A stretch of DNA of 64,000 bases, taken from assembly GCA_019155185.1 (NCBI GenBank), contig CM032814.1:14545047-14609046 (forward strand). Direction: 5' to 3'. Shown piece after piece: positions 36,501 through 49,420 of this stretch. The number at the start of each line of letters is the position of its first letter. Position 1 is the first letter of the stretch. The notes under the pieces are model-generated. The model worked only from the letters and a program-made list of their open reading frames with translations. It was not told the origin of the DNA and did not search any database. The translations under genes were made by a program, and so were the position numbers. Source of the DNA: Beaufortia kweichowensis (Eukaryota > Chordata > Actinopteri > Cypriniformes > Gastromyzontidae).

Positions 36501-39500
36501 TCCCAACCCTAACTCCCTAAAATCCCTAACCTTTCAACTTTAACTCCTAACTCTAAATCCTAACTCACCTAACTCCTAATTTCTAACTCCTAACTTTCTA
36601 ACTCCTAACCTTAACCTAACTTTAACTCTTAACCCTAACCTTTAACTCTAACTCTAACTCCCCTAACTCTAACCCTAACTTTAACTCCTAACTCCTAACT
36701 TTAACTCCTAACTTCCTAACTCCTAAACCTTAACTCCTAACTCCTAACTTCTAACCCCTAACTAACCCTAACCCTTCTAACTAACCTTTAACTCCTAACT
36801 TCTAACTCTAACTCCTAACCCTAACTCCTAACTCCTAACTCCTAACTTTAACTCCCTTAACTCCTAACTCTAACTCCTAACTTTTAACCTCCTAACTCTA
36901 AACTCCTAACTCCTAACTCCTAACCCCTAACTCCTAACCTTTAACTCTAACTAACTCCTAACTCTAACTCTAACTCCCTAACCCTAACTCCTAACTCCTA
37001 ACTCCTAACTCCTAACTCCTAACCCTTAACTCTAACTCCTAACTCCTAAATTCCCAACTCCTAATCCCAACCCTAACTCCTAACCTGAATCCTAACCCTA
37101 ACTCCTAACTCCTAACTCCTAACTCCCTAACTCCTAACTCCTAACTCCTAACTCTAACTCCTAACCTCAATCCCAACTCCTAACTCCTAACTCCTAACTC
37201 CTAACTCCTAACTCAACTCCTAACTCCTAACTCCTAATCCCTAACTCCTAACTCCTAACTCCTAACTTAACTCCTAACTCCTAACCCTAACTCCTAACTC
37301 CCAAAACTAACTCCTAACCTCAAACTCCTAACCCTAACCCTAACCTCCCAACCCTAACTCTAACTCCTAACTCCTAACCCTAACCCTAACCCTAACTCCT
37401 AACTTAACCCTAACTCCTAACTCCTAACTTCCAACTCCTAACTCCTAACTCCTAACTCCTAACCTTAACTCCTAACTCCCAACCCTAACTCCTAACTCCT
37501 AACTCCTAATCTTCCAACCTTTAACTCCTAAACCCTAACTTAACTCCTAACCTTTCTTAACTCTAACCTTTAATCCTAACTCTTAACTTTAACTCCTAAC
37601 TCCCTAACCCTCCTAACCCCTTAACTCTAACTCCTAACTCTAACTCCTAACTCCCTAACTCCTAACTTTAACTCTAAATCCCTAACTCTAACCCTAACTC
37701 CTAACCCCAACTAACTCCTAACTCCTAACTCCTAACTCCTAACTCCTAACTCCTAACTCCTAACCCTAACTCTAACTCCTAACTCCCAACTCCTAACTCT
37801 AACTCCTAACCTCCCTAACCCTAACTCCTTAACTCCTAACTCCTAACCCTAACTCCTAACTCCTAACTCCTAACTCCCAACTCCTAACTCCTAACTCCTC
37901 CTAACTCCTAACTCCTAACTCCTAACTCCTAACCCTAACCCTAACTCCTAACTCCTAACTCCCTAACTCCCTAACTCCTAACTAACTCCTAACTCCTAAC
38001 TCCTAACCCTAACTCCTAACTCCTAACTCCTAATCCTAACTCCTAACCCTAACTCCTAACTCCTCCCAACCCTAACTCCTAACTTCCAACCCTAACTCTA
38101 ACCCTCCTAACTCCTAACCCTAACTCCTAACTCCTAACCCCTCTAACTTCTAACTAACTCCCAACCTCCTAACTCCTAACTCCTCCAACTCCTAACCCTC
38201 CTAACTCCTAACTCTAACTCCCTAACTCCTAACTCCTAACTCCTAACCCTAACCCTAACCCCTAACTCCTAACTCCTAAACCTAACTCCTAACTCCTAAC
38301 TCCTAACCCTATCCCAACCTAACTCCTAACTCCTAACCCTAACTCCTAACTAACCCCAACACCCTAACCTTAACTCCTAACTCCTAACCCTAACTCCTAA
38401 CCCTAACCCCAACTCCTAACTCCTAACCCTAACCCTAAACCCTAACTCCTAACCCTTTAACCCTAACTCCTAACTCCTAACTCCTAACCCTAACCTTTAA
38501 CCTTAACCCCTAACTCCTAACTCCTAACTCCTAACTCCTCCTAACTCCTAACTCCTAACTCCTAACCCTAACCCTAACCCTAACTCCTAACCCCAACCTC
38601 CCTAACTCCTAACTCCTAACCCTAACCCTAACCCTAACTCCTAACTCCTAACTTCTAACCCTAACCTAACTCCTAACCTTTAACTCCTAACTCTAACTCC
38701 TAACTCCTAACTTTCTAACCCTAACTCCTAACTCCTAACTCCTAACTCCCAACTCCTAACTCCTAACTCCTAACTCCTAACTTTAACTAACCCTAACTCC
38801 TAACTCCTAACTCCTAACCCTAACCTTAACCCTCCCTAACCCTAACCCTAACCTTAACCCTAACTCCTAACTCCTAACTTCCTAACTCCTAACTCCTAAC
38901 TCCTAACCCTAACTTCCTAACTCCAACCTCCCTAACCTAACCTTAACTCCTAACCCTAACTTTAACTAACCCTAACCCTAACTCCTAACCTTTAATCCTT
39001 CCTAACTCCTAACCCTAACCCTAACCCTAACTCCTAACTCCTAACTCCTAACCCTAACCCTAACCCTAACTCCTAACTCCTAACTCCTCTTAACTCCTAA
39101 CTCCTAACTCCTAATCTTAACCTCCAACCCCTAACTCCTAACCTTAACCTCCTAACTCCTAACTCCCAACCCTAACTCCTAACTCTAACCCTAACTCCTA
39201 ACCTCAACCCTAACCCTAACTCCTAACCCTAACTCCTAACTCCCTAACCCCTAACCTTAACCCTAACTCCTAACCCCTAACTCCTAACTCCTAACCCTAA
39301 CCCTAACTCCTAACTTTCCTAACTCCTAACTCCTAACCCTAACCCCACTTAACTTTAACTCCTAACTAACCCTAACTCCTAACCTTAACTCCTAACTCCT
39401 AACTAACCCTAACTCCTAACTCCTAACCCTAACCTAACTCCTAACTCCTAACTCCTAACTCCTAACTCCTCCTAACCTTAACTCCTAACCCTAACTCCTA

Positions 39501-40680
39501 ACTCCTAACTCCTAACTCCTAACTCCTAACCTAATAACTCCTAACTCCTAACTCCTAACTCCTAACTCCTAAACCCTAACTCCTAACTCCTAACCTAACC
39601 TCTAACCCTAACTCCTAACTCCTAACTCCTAACTCCTCCTAACTCCTAACTCCTAACCTAACCCTAACTCCTAACTCCTAACTCCTAACCTTAACTCCTA
39701 ACTCCTAACTCCTAACTCTAACTCCCTAACTCCTAACTCCTAACTCCTAACCTTAACCTAACTCCTAACTCCTAACCTTAACCCTAACTCCTAACCCTAA
39801 CTCCTAACCTCCAAACCCTAACTCCTAACCTAACTCCTAACTCCTCCTAACTCCTAACTCCTAACCTAACTCCTAACTCCTAACTCTCCTAACTCCTAAC
39901 TCCTAACTCCTAACTCTAACCCTAACTCCTAACTCTAACTCTAACTCCCCTAACTTCCTAACTCCTAACTCCTAACTCCTAACTCCTAACTCCTAACTCC
40001 TAACCCTAACTCCTAACCTAACTCCTAACCCTAACTCCTAACTCCTAACTCCTAACTCCTAACCTAACTCCTAATCCCTAACTCCTAACTCCTAACTCCT
40101 AACTCCTAACCCTAACCTAACCCTAACTCCTAACCCTCCTAACTCCTAACCCTAACTCCTAACTCCTAACTCCTAACTAACCTAACTAACCTAACTCCTA
40201 ACCCTAACTCCTAACTCTAACTCCTAACCCTAACTCCTAACTCCTAACTCCTAACTCCTAACTCCTAACTCCTAACCTAACTCCTAACTCCTAACTCCTA
40301 ACTCCTAACTCCTAACCTAACCCAACTACCCAACCTCTAACTTCCTAACTCCTAACTTCCTAAGTCCCCCTAACTCCTAACTTCCTAACTCCTAACTCCT
40401 AACCCTAACTCCTAACTCCTAACTAACCTAACTCCTAACTCCTCCTAACTCCTAACTCCTAACTCCTAACCTAACTCCTAACTCTAATCCCTAACTCCTA
40501 ACTCCCTTAACCCTAACAATTCCTAACCCTAACCCTAACCCAACCCTAACTCCTAACCTAACTCCTAAATCCTAACTCCTAACTCCTAACCCTAACTCCT
40601 AACTCCTAACTCTGTCCTAACCCTAACTATCCTAACTCCTAACTCCTAACTTAACTCCTAACTAACTCCTAACTCTAACC
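36501..40680. repeat. CTCCTAA/CCCTAA degenerate telomeric array
   Basis: About 4 kb dominated by the 7-mer CTCCTAA, with scattered exact runs of the vertebrate telomere hexamer CCCTAA. The CCCTAA strand reads left to right, the orientation of a left-hand chromosome end. Occasional CTCCTCCTAA and CCTTAA variants occur. Confidence 0.92.
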
Positions 40681-41476
40681 CTAACTCCTAACTCCAAGCA
40701 CTTCTAACTCCAACTAAATCCCAACTTCTAAGTCCTCCTAACTCAAAAACTCCTAAGTCAAACTCCTAACTCCAAATGTGACTAACTCCTAACTCCTAAC
40801 CCAAAGACTGACTCCTAAAACTAAACTAACTAACTCCTAACTAAATCTAACTCACCCTAACACAACTCCTAACTAACTCCTAACTCCTAACCCTAACTCC
40901 TGTAACTCACCATAAGATGACTAACCTAAACCACCAAAACGGACTAAATCCTAACTCTAACTCCTAACCTAACCCTATGTCAAAACTCTACTAAATCCTA
41001 ACTCCAAACCTCAGTAGATGCCTAACCTTAACTCACTAAAATAACACTAAATCAAACTCACTAAAATGACTAAGTCCTAACTAACCTCAAAAACTCCTAA
41101 CTCCAAACTGGAATCTAACTCCTAGATCTAACTCCAAACTAACCTAACTCTAACTACTAACTCTAACACCAAAACTGGACTAACTCCTCCTAACTCTAAC
41201 CCAAACTTAACCCTAACTCCTAAACTTATCTAACTCTAACTCCTAACTCCAAACTCACCAAAACTACTGACTAAGTCTAACTCCTAACTCCTAACTCCAA
41301 CTTTAACTCCTAAAAGTCCTAACTCTAACTCCTAACTCACTAACCTCCTAACTCAGCTAACTCCTAACTAACCTAACCTAACTCAAAATCTAACTCTAAC
41401 CCTGAATTTGACTAAGTCCAAATCACCAACCTATGACCAAGACTAACTCACAATGATGTATGGAGTCCAACCCCCT
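40681..41476. repeat. Decayed telomere-like repeat
   Basis: CTCCTAA and CTAACC units become interrupted by AAACT, TGACTAAGTCC and ACCAAAA motifs. The sequence grades into the subtelomeric-type unit that follows, whose first words (AAATGACTAAGTCCAAC) already appear here. Confidence 0.75.
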
Positions 41477-42108
41477 AAAATGACTAAGTCCAACACAAAG
41501 AACTGGGGGTGCAATACTATATCTTCGCACCTGGTGGTGCTAGAGCGACAAACCTTGGTGCAATTACTCAGGGCGTCCCACTAAGTATCCTCACCAAATT
41601 TCAGCTCTCTAGGTATAACTCAAATTGAACTCTAATACCTAGAGGTACCAAACCATGTGCATATGATCGGGGCCACCCCAATTAGTATATATACCGAATT
41701 TCAGCCTTCTAGGACCTTCAGGGACGAAGTGCACCCCCCCCCTTAGGGGGTGCACTTTCGCATTTATCCCTATATACCTAACCCTAACCCTAAAAATGAC
41801 TAAGTCCAACACAAAGAATTGGGGATCCAATACTATATCTTCGCACCTGGTGGTGCTAGAGTGACAAAACTTGGTGCAATTACTCAGGGCGGCCCACTAA
41901 GTATCCTCACCAAATTTCAGCTCTCTAGGTATAACTCAAATGGAAGTCTAATACCTAGAGGTACCAAACCATGTGCATATGATCGGGGGCCCCCAATTAG
42001 TATATATACCGAATTTCGGCCTTCTAGGACCTTCAGGGACGAAGTGCACCCCCCCTTAGGGGATGCACTTTCGCATTTATCCCTATATACATAACCCTAA
42101 CCCTAAGG
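41477..42108. repeat. Tandem pair of ~310-bp subtelomeric-type repeats joined by CCCTAA
   Basis: Two copies (about 41477-41790 and 41791-42108) start AAATGACTAAGTCCAACACA. Both contain TATCTTCGCACCTGGTGGTG and GTACCAAACCATGTGCATAT, and end with a hairpin (GAAGTGCACCCCC, TTA, GGGGGTGCACTTTC) followed by TATATACCTAACCCTAACCC. The copies differ by scattered substitutions and small indels. Open frames inside (41639-41830 minus, 41819-42094 plus) follow the repeat and are not taken as genes. Confidence 0.88.
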
Positions 42109-42650
42109 GTATGGATCTTTTTTCCCCTAACCCCAATCTTAATTAACCTAACCTTCCCTGTAACCCCAACCCACCCCTAAACCTAACCCTCCCTAATGCC
42201 TAACCCTAACTCTTGATTTAGTTCTGGCCTTGGCTCCAGATTCAAAGCTGGAGATTTTGCAGTCTTTAGTAACCTGATGATGGAAATACAGAAATAGAAA
42301 AGGTAAAACAGCCATTATGAAGGTGTATTCCGAGTACTGTTAACTAAACATTAACCCCTATTGACTTTTAAACAGACACAAAACCAAACACCTTCACTTA
42401 TTGTGTTCCACTGAAGAAAGGTCATTTACACATTTTGAACAAGATTAGGGGATTAAAGTGTAAAGTATACCATTAAACTTCCATCTACATACAAAGCTTA
42501 TCTATGAACCAAGTTGAGCAAATGACAGAAGTATTGCGATTTATTTAAAATAAACAGTTTTTAGAAACTAACGTTACAAATAAAGGGTGTTCTACAGTAT
42601 TTCCAAAGGACATTAAATATCATTTACCTGAAGATCAGAATAAATCACAA
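42109..42650. other. Edge of the telomere-like region, start of modular array
   Basis: The last CCCTAA-like pieces end near 42210. A partial copy of the recurring CTGGAG...GCAGTCT-TAGTAACCT module lies at about 42235-42290. No gene is seen. Confidence 0.5.
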
Positions 42651-42727
42651 TGAGCCTAGCTGGTTTACACATACTAGGAATTTATTTTAGTAGCAGAAGC
42701 AGTGACAGTGACAAGACACCAGTAAAA

Positions 42728-43140
42728 AACAATTTACAATATACAGACACTGTGCAAAACACCAAAGATGCAATAAACAATTTACAATATACAGACAATG
42801 TGCAAAATGAAACACTAAACAATTTACAATATACAGACACGGTGCAAAACACCAAAGATGCAATAAACAATTTACAATATACAGACAGTGCGCAAAATGG
42901 CAAAGATGCAAAAAACAATTTACAATATACAGACACTGTGCAAAACACCAAAGATGCAATAAACAGTTTACAATATACAGACACTGTGCAAAATGGAACA
43001 AACTAAACAATTTACAATATACAGACACTGTGCAAAACTCCAAAGATGCAATAAACAATTTACAACATACAGACACTGTGCAAAACTCCAAAGATGCAAT
43101 AAACAATTTACAACATACAGATAAAGTGCAAAATGGCAAA
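42728..43140. repeat. ~48-bp minisatellite (AACAATTTACAATATACAGA unit)
   Basis: About nine copies of a unit reading AACAATTTACAATATACAGA followed by CACTGTGCAAAACACCAAAG and ATGCAATA, some shortened to about 36 bp. Since 36 and 48 are multiples of three, frames stay open on both strands, producing spurious repetitive open frames. Confidence 0.93.
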
Positions 43141-43901
43141 GGCGGCAAAGTAAACCAATACAGTAATGTAAAACTAAAGTATACTTGCCTTAGATTCTGT
43201 GTGTACGCATGCGTGTGTATTGCAGTACTGGCAGTGCGCTGTAAATGACAAGTCACTCATGAACCACAATATAGAGCTGCTGCAGTCTCTAAAAACCGAT
43301 CAAGAGGGATAAAACTGAAAAGCAAACAGATTTTAGCACTGCAGCAGTTGAGAATTAGAAACTGAAAAATAAATTAACTATACTTTGGTAAAGAGATCAG
43401 TCTTTAACACAACATTGTTTATGACCTTGACACACACTTTAAAGTATGATATCCATCATTGCTATATAAAAAGGCAGCAACCATTCTTGGTATAGATCTT
43501 AAATATAATACTACACAAACAACGTCTTCTATAGTGAACGCATCAATAAACAAGTGTTCAATCTACCTGCAGAGTAAAGATCAAAGCCCAATAAAACACC
43601 TGAACCAGCCCATCACAGTCTTACAGTTCACTTGACTAACAGACAGGTGTTTACTGTGGCTGGAGCTAAACTCTTCAGGAGCTGAACATCTCTACATATA
43701 AAATTTAACCCATGTCATAAAATCTACTGCAGACAATTTTTCAAAGCATCAAAACTTTACGCCCAAGTAAAAATTCATAAAATCAAACTTTATGCAAAAC
43801 CATATTGGAGCAGAATATCATAATGGTAAACAAAAGGATTCCGAAACCTAACCAGTGTGAAAACATGCAGCCTACATACAGAATAATCTACTTATACACC
43901 A

Positions 43902-44050
43902 TGAACCAATGTCTGCAATTTGTCTCTACACCAATTTCATTATTATCTTTGCCCAAACAAACAAAAAGTAAAAGTATACTTACCTCTGACTGATTCTGAT
44001 GAGCTGACAAACATTTTTATTGGTGTACAATTATCCAAAAACCCACATAT
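43902..44050 (-). other. Module C copy with consensus minus-strand 5' splice site
   Basis: On the minus strand this copy reads AATCAGTCAGAG|GTAAGTATAC, a full-consensus donor (GT at 43983-43982). The copies near 48794 and 52052 also keep GTAAGT. The copy near 50399 has GTGAGT, and those near 47846 and 43187 have the tolerated GC donor (GCAAGT). No open frame precedes them, so any exon would be non-coding. The splice function is inferred from sequence only. Confidence 0.45.
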
Positions 44051-47000
44051 GAAACTAATTCTGGTCGGACAACCACACGGTTTCAAAACCAAGACAGACA
44101 TACATCGTCACATTCAAAAAATTAGTTTGTATAAAAGGAAGACTCACTCAGATCAGGAATGACAGCTTTCTTTGTGCAGCAAGACCTGGAAGTAACACGA
44201 CCATTTTGTTTGCATTACTTAATTCATTTCAATTCTTGAAAACATCATATTTTGTCAGTGGTAAATAACATGAGGAACAGACCAAATATAAACATTCACT
44301 GATAACCCAGAGATCTTTAACAGACGAGACCTTCAAATTCAGTGATCAGAAATCATTCCATTGACACGGATTAAATGCAACAAGCAGTTTAGAGTTTAGA
44401 TCAAACCACAAACTAATACATCTGTTATTTGCAAGTGAACTGTAAGACTGATTGGCTGGGTTAGGGTTTAATCAGGGTTAGAGCAAAAGTCTGCAGTAAG
44501 GTTGATCTGCTAGAGTAAAACTAAACAGTCTTAGAGAAAATAAAAACATGTCGAACTCCACTTTGACAACCAACGGGCAGTTTAACAGAGATGACCTGCA
44601 ATGAACAGCCATGTACAAAAAGAAATTAGACTGTCAAGTAGCAAGAGAGAAAACAAACACCATTGTGTGGCTGGTCAGTGGACACCAGCGGGTAGTCATA
44701 CGGTTTGCTCAGCAGAAATAATAATCCTTGTAAACTAGGTACAGACATTCATTCACTGAAAGACATGCAGACTGTGATCAGTAAAGTTTAAATCTTGTTA
44801 ACAGCCGATGAAGAGTTTTACAGTGTGATGGAGACTGATCTTCAGTAAACAGATGTACAGAAATCATGTTAGGGTTATTAGCAGAAGTGAAATGGATTTA
44901 GATAACTCATCATTCTGTTTTAATGTCATTGTTCAGTGGATTCACAAGCAGACATGCAGATATTAATACAAGATTGGTCATCACATCAGCAAGTACACAA
45001 CAGCGGTTTACTCCGACTTGATGCTCCTAAACAGCATCAACAGCAATCACTTACATATCTGATGGGGAAAGGTTTTTTAAACTAAAACCAAAGGGTATAG
45101 CGTTACCTTTTATAAGGGAGAGTTCACACAAATCACAATTACTTTCACCAACTCATTAGTGTAAATAAAAATCTGTATTATCCAGTAACTGTCTGCACAG
45201 TATCAGCAGTGAATCAGGATCTAAAGCTGAAGCAGCTGCAGTCTCTAATAACCTACAGGAAGGCAGATAAAGCACCAACACACTACCATGCATTACAAAA
45301 GAACACGTTTATACTGAACAACGACAACTATTGAATTGACAAGACAAGCAGAAAGTTGTGAAACAATTACAACAAGTGCAGTAATCGACTTCAAGCTTAA
45401 TAAGTGAGATTTTTAGTTTTGACAAACCAAAGCAGCAAAGATTTAAAGTTGTGTATTCTGTTCAATATTGTTTTTTTTCCATTATGTCTTACAGTCCTGG
45501 AGTGTAATGCAGTGTGCAGTAAGTGAGGTGATGACCGTAATCCTCATCATCTGTACGTTACATGCAGGGCTGAGCAGCTGACAAACACCACACATGAATC
45601 TGGATCAAAGCTGGAGCTCCTGCAGTCTCTAGTAACCTCATGAACATGCAGAAATAGGAAAGCAAACAAATGTTAAAACGATAATTACGAATGAGTATAT
45701 TGAACATTGGCCTCAATTGACTTAAATTACACAAACACAAAAGCAAACAAAAATAGAAGTTCACAAGTTATAGAAAACAACATTTTGAACCACATAGGGC
45801 AGAGAGTTGGAGGACACTCACCAAGACCCCTTTCTTTGTGCAGCAAGAGCTGGAACATGACAATTGTGTGTGTATTACTTAACGCATTTTAATTCCTGAA
45901 TGTCTAAATATTAAATTGTGTCAGTGGTAAATAACATCAGGAACAGACCAAATATAAACCTTCATTAATTATCTGGAGATCTTTAACAGATGAGACCTTT
46001 AAATTCCGTGATATAATTCTATCAACACCAATTTGAAATGTAACAAGCAGTTCAGATTACAAATACTGTGATTTTACCTCCTCCATGACATTTACCTTCC
46101 TGAAGAGTTTAGATCAAACCACAAACGAACACATCTTTTATTTTTAAGTGACCTGTAAGACTGTGATGGGCTGGTTCAGATGTGTTCAATCAGGGTTGAA
46201 GCAAAACTCTGCAGTAAGGTCGAAAGTATTTACAAAGAAATTAAACTGCCAAAAGTGGCAAGAGAAAAAATAAACCACAATTGTGTGTCGCTGATTAGTG
46301 GACACCAGCAGATAGACACGGATTGCTCTGCAGCAGTTATAATCCTTGCATACAGACCTGCAAGTAGAGCGAAACGAGGTGCAGAAATTCATTCAGTGAA
46401 GTTTACATCATTATCTTAACAGCTGATGAGCAGTTTAACTGTGTGACATCTTACAGCGATGAAGTCATATATGCTCCATAAACTCACCATTCTGTCCTGA
46501 TGTCATCGTTCGGTTAATTCACAGGCAGACATGCAGATATTAACACAAGACTGGCATTCAAACAATGAAAAAGTACACGACAGCAGTATTCGAACAATCC
46601 GCTTTTCCTGAAGGACTGCAATCAGATACAAATCACAAATTAAGATGTTTGCTTTTTGCTCAATTTAAAAAGGGATACTTGGCCCAAAATTACATTCACC
46701 TTCATTAACTCACCCATGTCGTCACAAAACCTGTATCATCTAGAACTGCATTAGCAGGGACGCATGAATCAGGATTTAAACCTGGAGCTGCTGCAGTCTC
46801 TAATAAACCATGTGAAAACTGTTAGGGTCTTCCTTAAACGCGCCACCTTAAATGAATGACACGTTTAAAGACCACCAAACAAGGTTGGAAAATGTTAGAG
46901 AGAATCCTGAGAAGTTTAGATCCAACCACAAACCAACACATCTGCCTGTAATTTATGTGAACTGTAAGACTGTGATAGGCTGGTTCAGATGTGTATTATA

Positions 47001-49285
47001 GTTGGATTAAATCTTAACAGGAAGGTAGCCATCACAAGAGACAATGGACCAATAAACCCCCACCACACAAAAACACTTTGTACTACAAAATGAACAAGCA
47101 ATGAGAAAAGGTGCAGTAATCTGCTTCAAGTCAAGTATAATGTAGTCAAAACAAAACTGCATAGTCAATTGTATATTTGTATTGTACTTTACATTGTGCC
47201 TTACAGTCCCAGTGTGACACAGTCTGCAGTAAATGAGCTAATGATGGTAATCCTCATCTGTGCAGTACTGCCAGTCATTAGCAGCTGAAAGATATTACAT
47301 GACTCAGGATCCAAAGGTTGTCCAGTAACTTCATGAGGAACAAAAACAGAAATAAATATTAATCGTTTTTAACAACTGTAACATAAAACACAGGTGACAT
47401 ACAGCACTTACAATTATTGCTAAATTCATTCACCTGAAGATGTACATTCCAGTTGAGCAGAGATCAAACCACAATAAAACACCTGAACCAGCCGATCAAC
47501 AAATCAAACAGTTCACTTGAGTTACAGACAGGTGTGTTAATGGGATTTGAACTCAACATCTCTACATATAAAAACCAAACCCAAAAACCTCAAATCTACT
47601 GTAGATTTAATTTCCAAAGCTTTACTTTTCTTATACATACAATTTCAAAAGATTGATAAAATCATGCTCGAGACGTGAAACCATATTGCAGCAGAAACGA
47701 CCATAAACGAACTCCTTTAAAACATGAAAGTGTGAAAAGATAGTGTCCACATACAATAAAACACTAATAACAGGAACAGATAACAGCACTTCATCTTTTA
47801 CACCAGTGTCACTTCACTTGTCAAAAACAAAATGAAAGTACACTTGCCTCTGTACGCAATGAGAATCTGATCAGCCCATCAGAATCAGTCAGATATGAAA
47901 AGGTTTCAGGTGAGAATCACAGTGAGCTGTAATGTATCCAAATGTACATTACAATAGATCAAAATGCACTGAATCCAAACCGCTGCTAATTAAAGCAGCT
48001 GAACTACTTCAGTTTACAGCCTGCAAATGCAAAACACACTGGAGATGCATATCATTTTAGCAGATGTTTAAGTCCTCATGCACATTTGATAAACGGTCAT
48101 CTGAAAAGCTGTGTGCACATGGTTGGATGAAGAGGGACAGAAATAAAAAGCAAATGGATGTTAGCGTACCAGCTGTACAGAGTTAGAAACTGAAAATAAA
48201 CTATACCTCGCTAAAGAGATGAGCCTTTAAACTGTCTAAAAACAATGTTTATAAAACATGCTCAAACAATGTTGGGTTAATGAATGACATCACTCATTGC
48301 TATAACAAAGGCAGCAAAGATTCTTTGTTTAGATCTTAAATAACATTACACAAACAATTCCTCCTATAATGAACATCAGTACATGAGTGCTCAATCTACC
48401 TGCAGAGTAAAGATCAAAGCCCAATACAACACCTGAACCAGCCCATCAGTCTTGCAGCTCACTTGACTTACAGACAGGCGTTTAGTGTGGTTGGAGCCAA
48501 ACATTTCTACATAAAACTCTAACCCAAATCATAGTGTACTCGAGACATTTTCCCAAAGAATCAAAAATGCATAAAAAAATTCATAAACACACACTAGATG
48601 CAAAACCATGTTGGAGCAGAATATCACAACAGTAAACAAAATGATTCTGAAATTTAACCCTGAAAAAAAACAGCCTACATAGAGTATAATATACTAATAC
48701 AATGTAAACTAATGTCTGCAGATTCTCTTTACACCAATCTCATTTCATTATTTTCCCAAATAAACCAGAACAACATATCAAATGAAAATACTTACCTCTG
48801 ATCGATTCAGATTGCCTGACAGACACTTATTGGTGTACAATTATCCAAAAACCCAAAGATATGAAACAGATTGTGGTCAGACAACCACACAGTTCCAAAA
48901 CAATCAAATTGTTCACCTATAGATTCCTATGAAACAAAAAACAAGACGCACACAAGAGACATCAGTTTCAATGACTTTAAATGAGTTTGTACAGATGGAA
49001 GACACTCACGCCGATCAGGAATGTGCAGGAAGATCTGGAACCTTCAAGTAACGTGATCATTATGTGTGTATTACTTACTGCATTTTAATGCCTAAATGTC
49101 TAAACATTAAATTGCATCAATGGTAAACAACATGAGGAACAAACCAAATATAAACATTCACTGATAATCTGGAGATCTTTAAACTCAGTGATCAAAACCC
49201 ATTCTATTGACACAGATTTGAAGTGTAACAAGCAGTTTAGATTACGATTACTGTAGTTTTACCTCTGCCATGACATTTACCTTCC

Positions 49286-49420
49286 TGAAGAGTTTAGATC
49301 AAACCACAAACTAACACATCTGTCTGTTATTTTCATGTGAACTGTAAGACTGTGATTGGCTGGTTCAGATGCGATTAATCAGGGTTGGAGCTAAACTCTG
49401 CAGTAAGGTCGATCACCTGG
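49286..49420. repeat. Module B representative: imperfect hairpin repeat
   Basis: The copy starts GAGTTTAGATCAAACCACAA and ends GGGTTGGAGCTAAACTC, which are near inverses. An inner pair is CACATCTG and CAGATG. The arrangement resembles the palindromic MITE at 12034-12190. This may be why modules A and B look like the same repeat in opposite orientations. Confidence 0.7.

Noticed and set aside
41639..42094. Open frames on both strands in the ~310-bp tandem unit
   Set aside because: The frames mirror the same repeat on opposite strands and differ between copies because of indels. No known domain is seen.
42687..43256. 189-codon minus-strand frame with periodic VYCKLF repeats
   Set aside because: It is a translation of the 48-bp minisatellite. 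The opposite strand is open too, no start context or splice sites support it, and the composition is that of repeat DNA.
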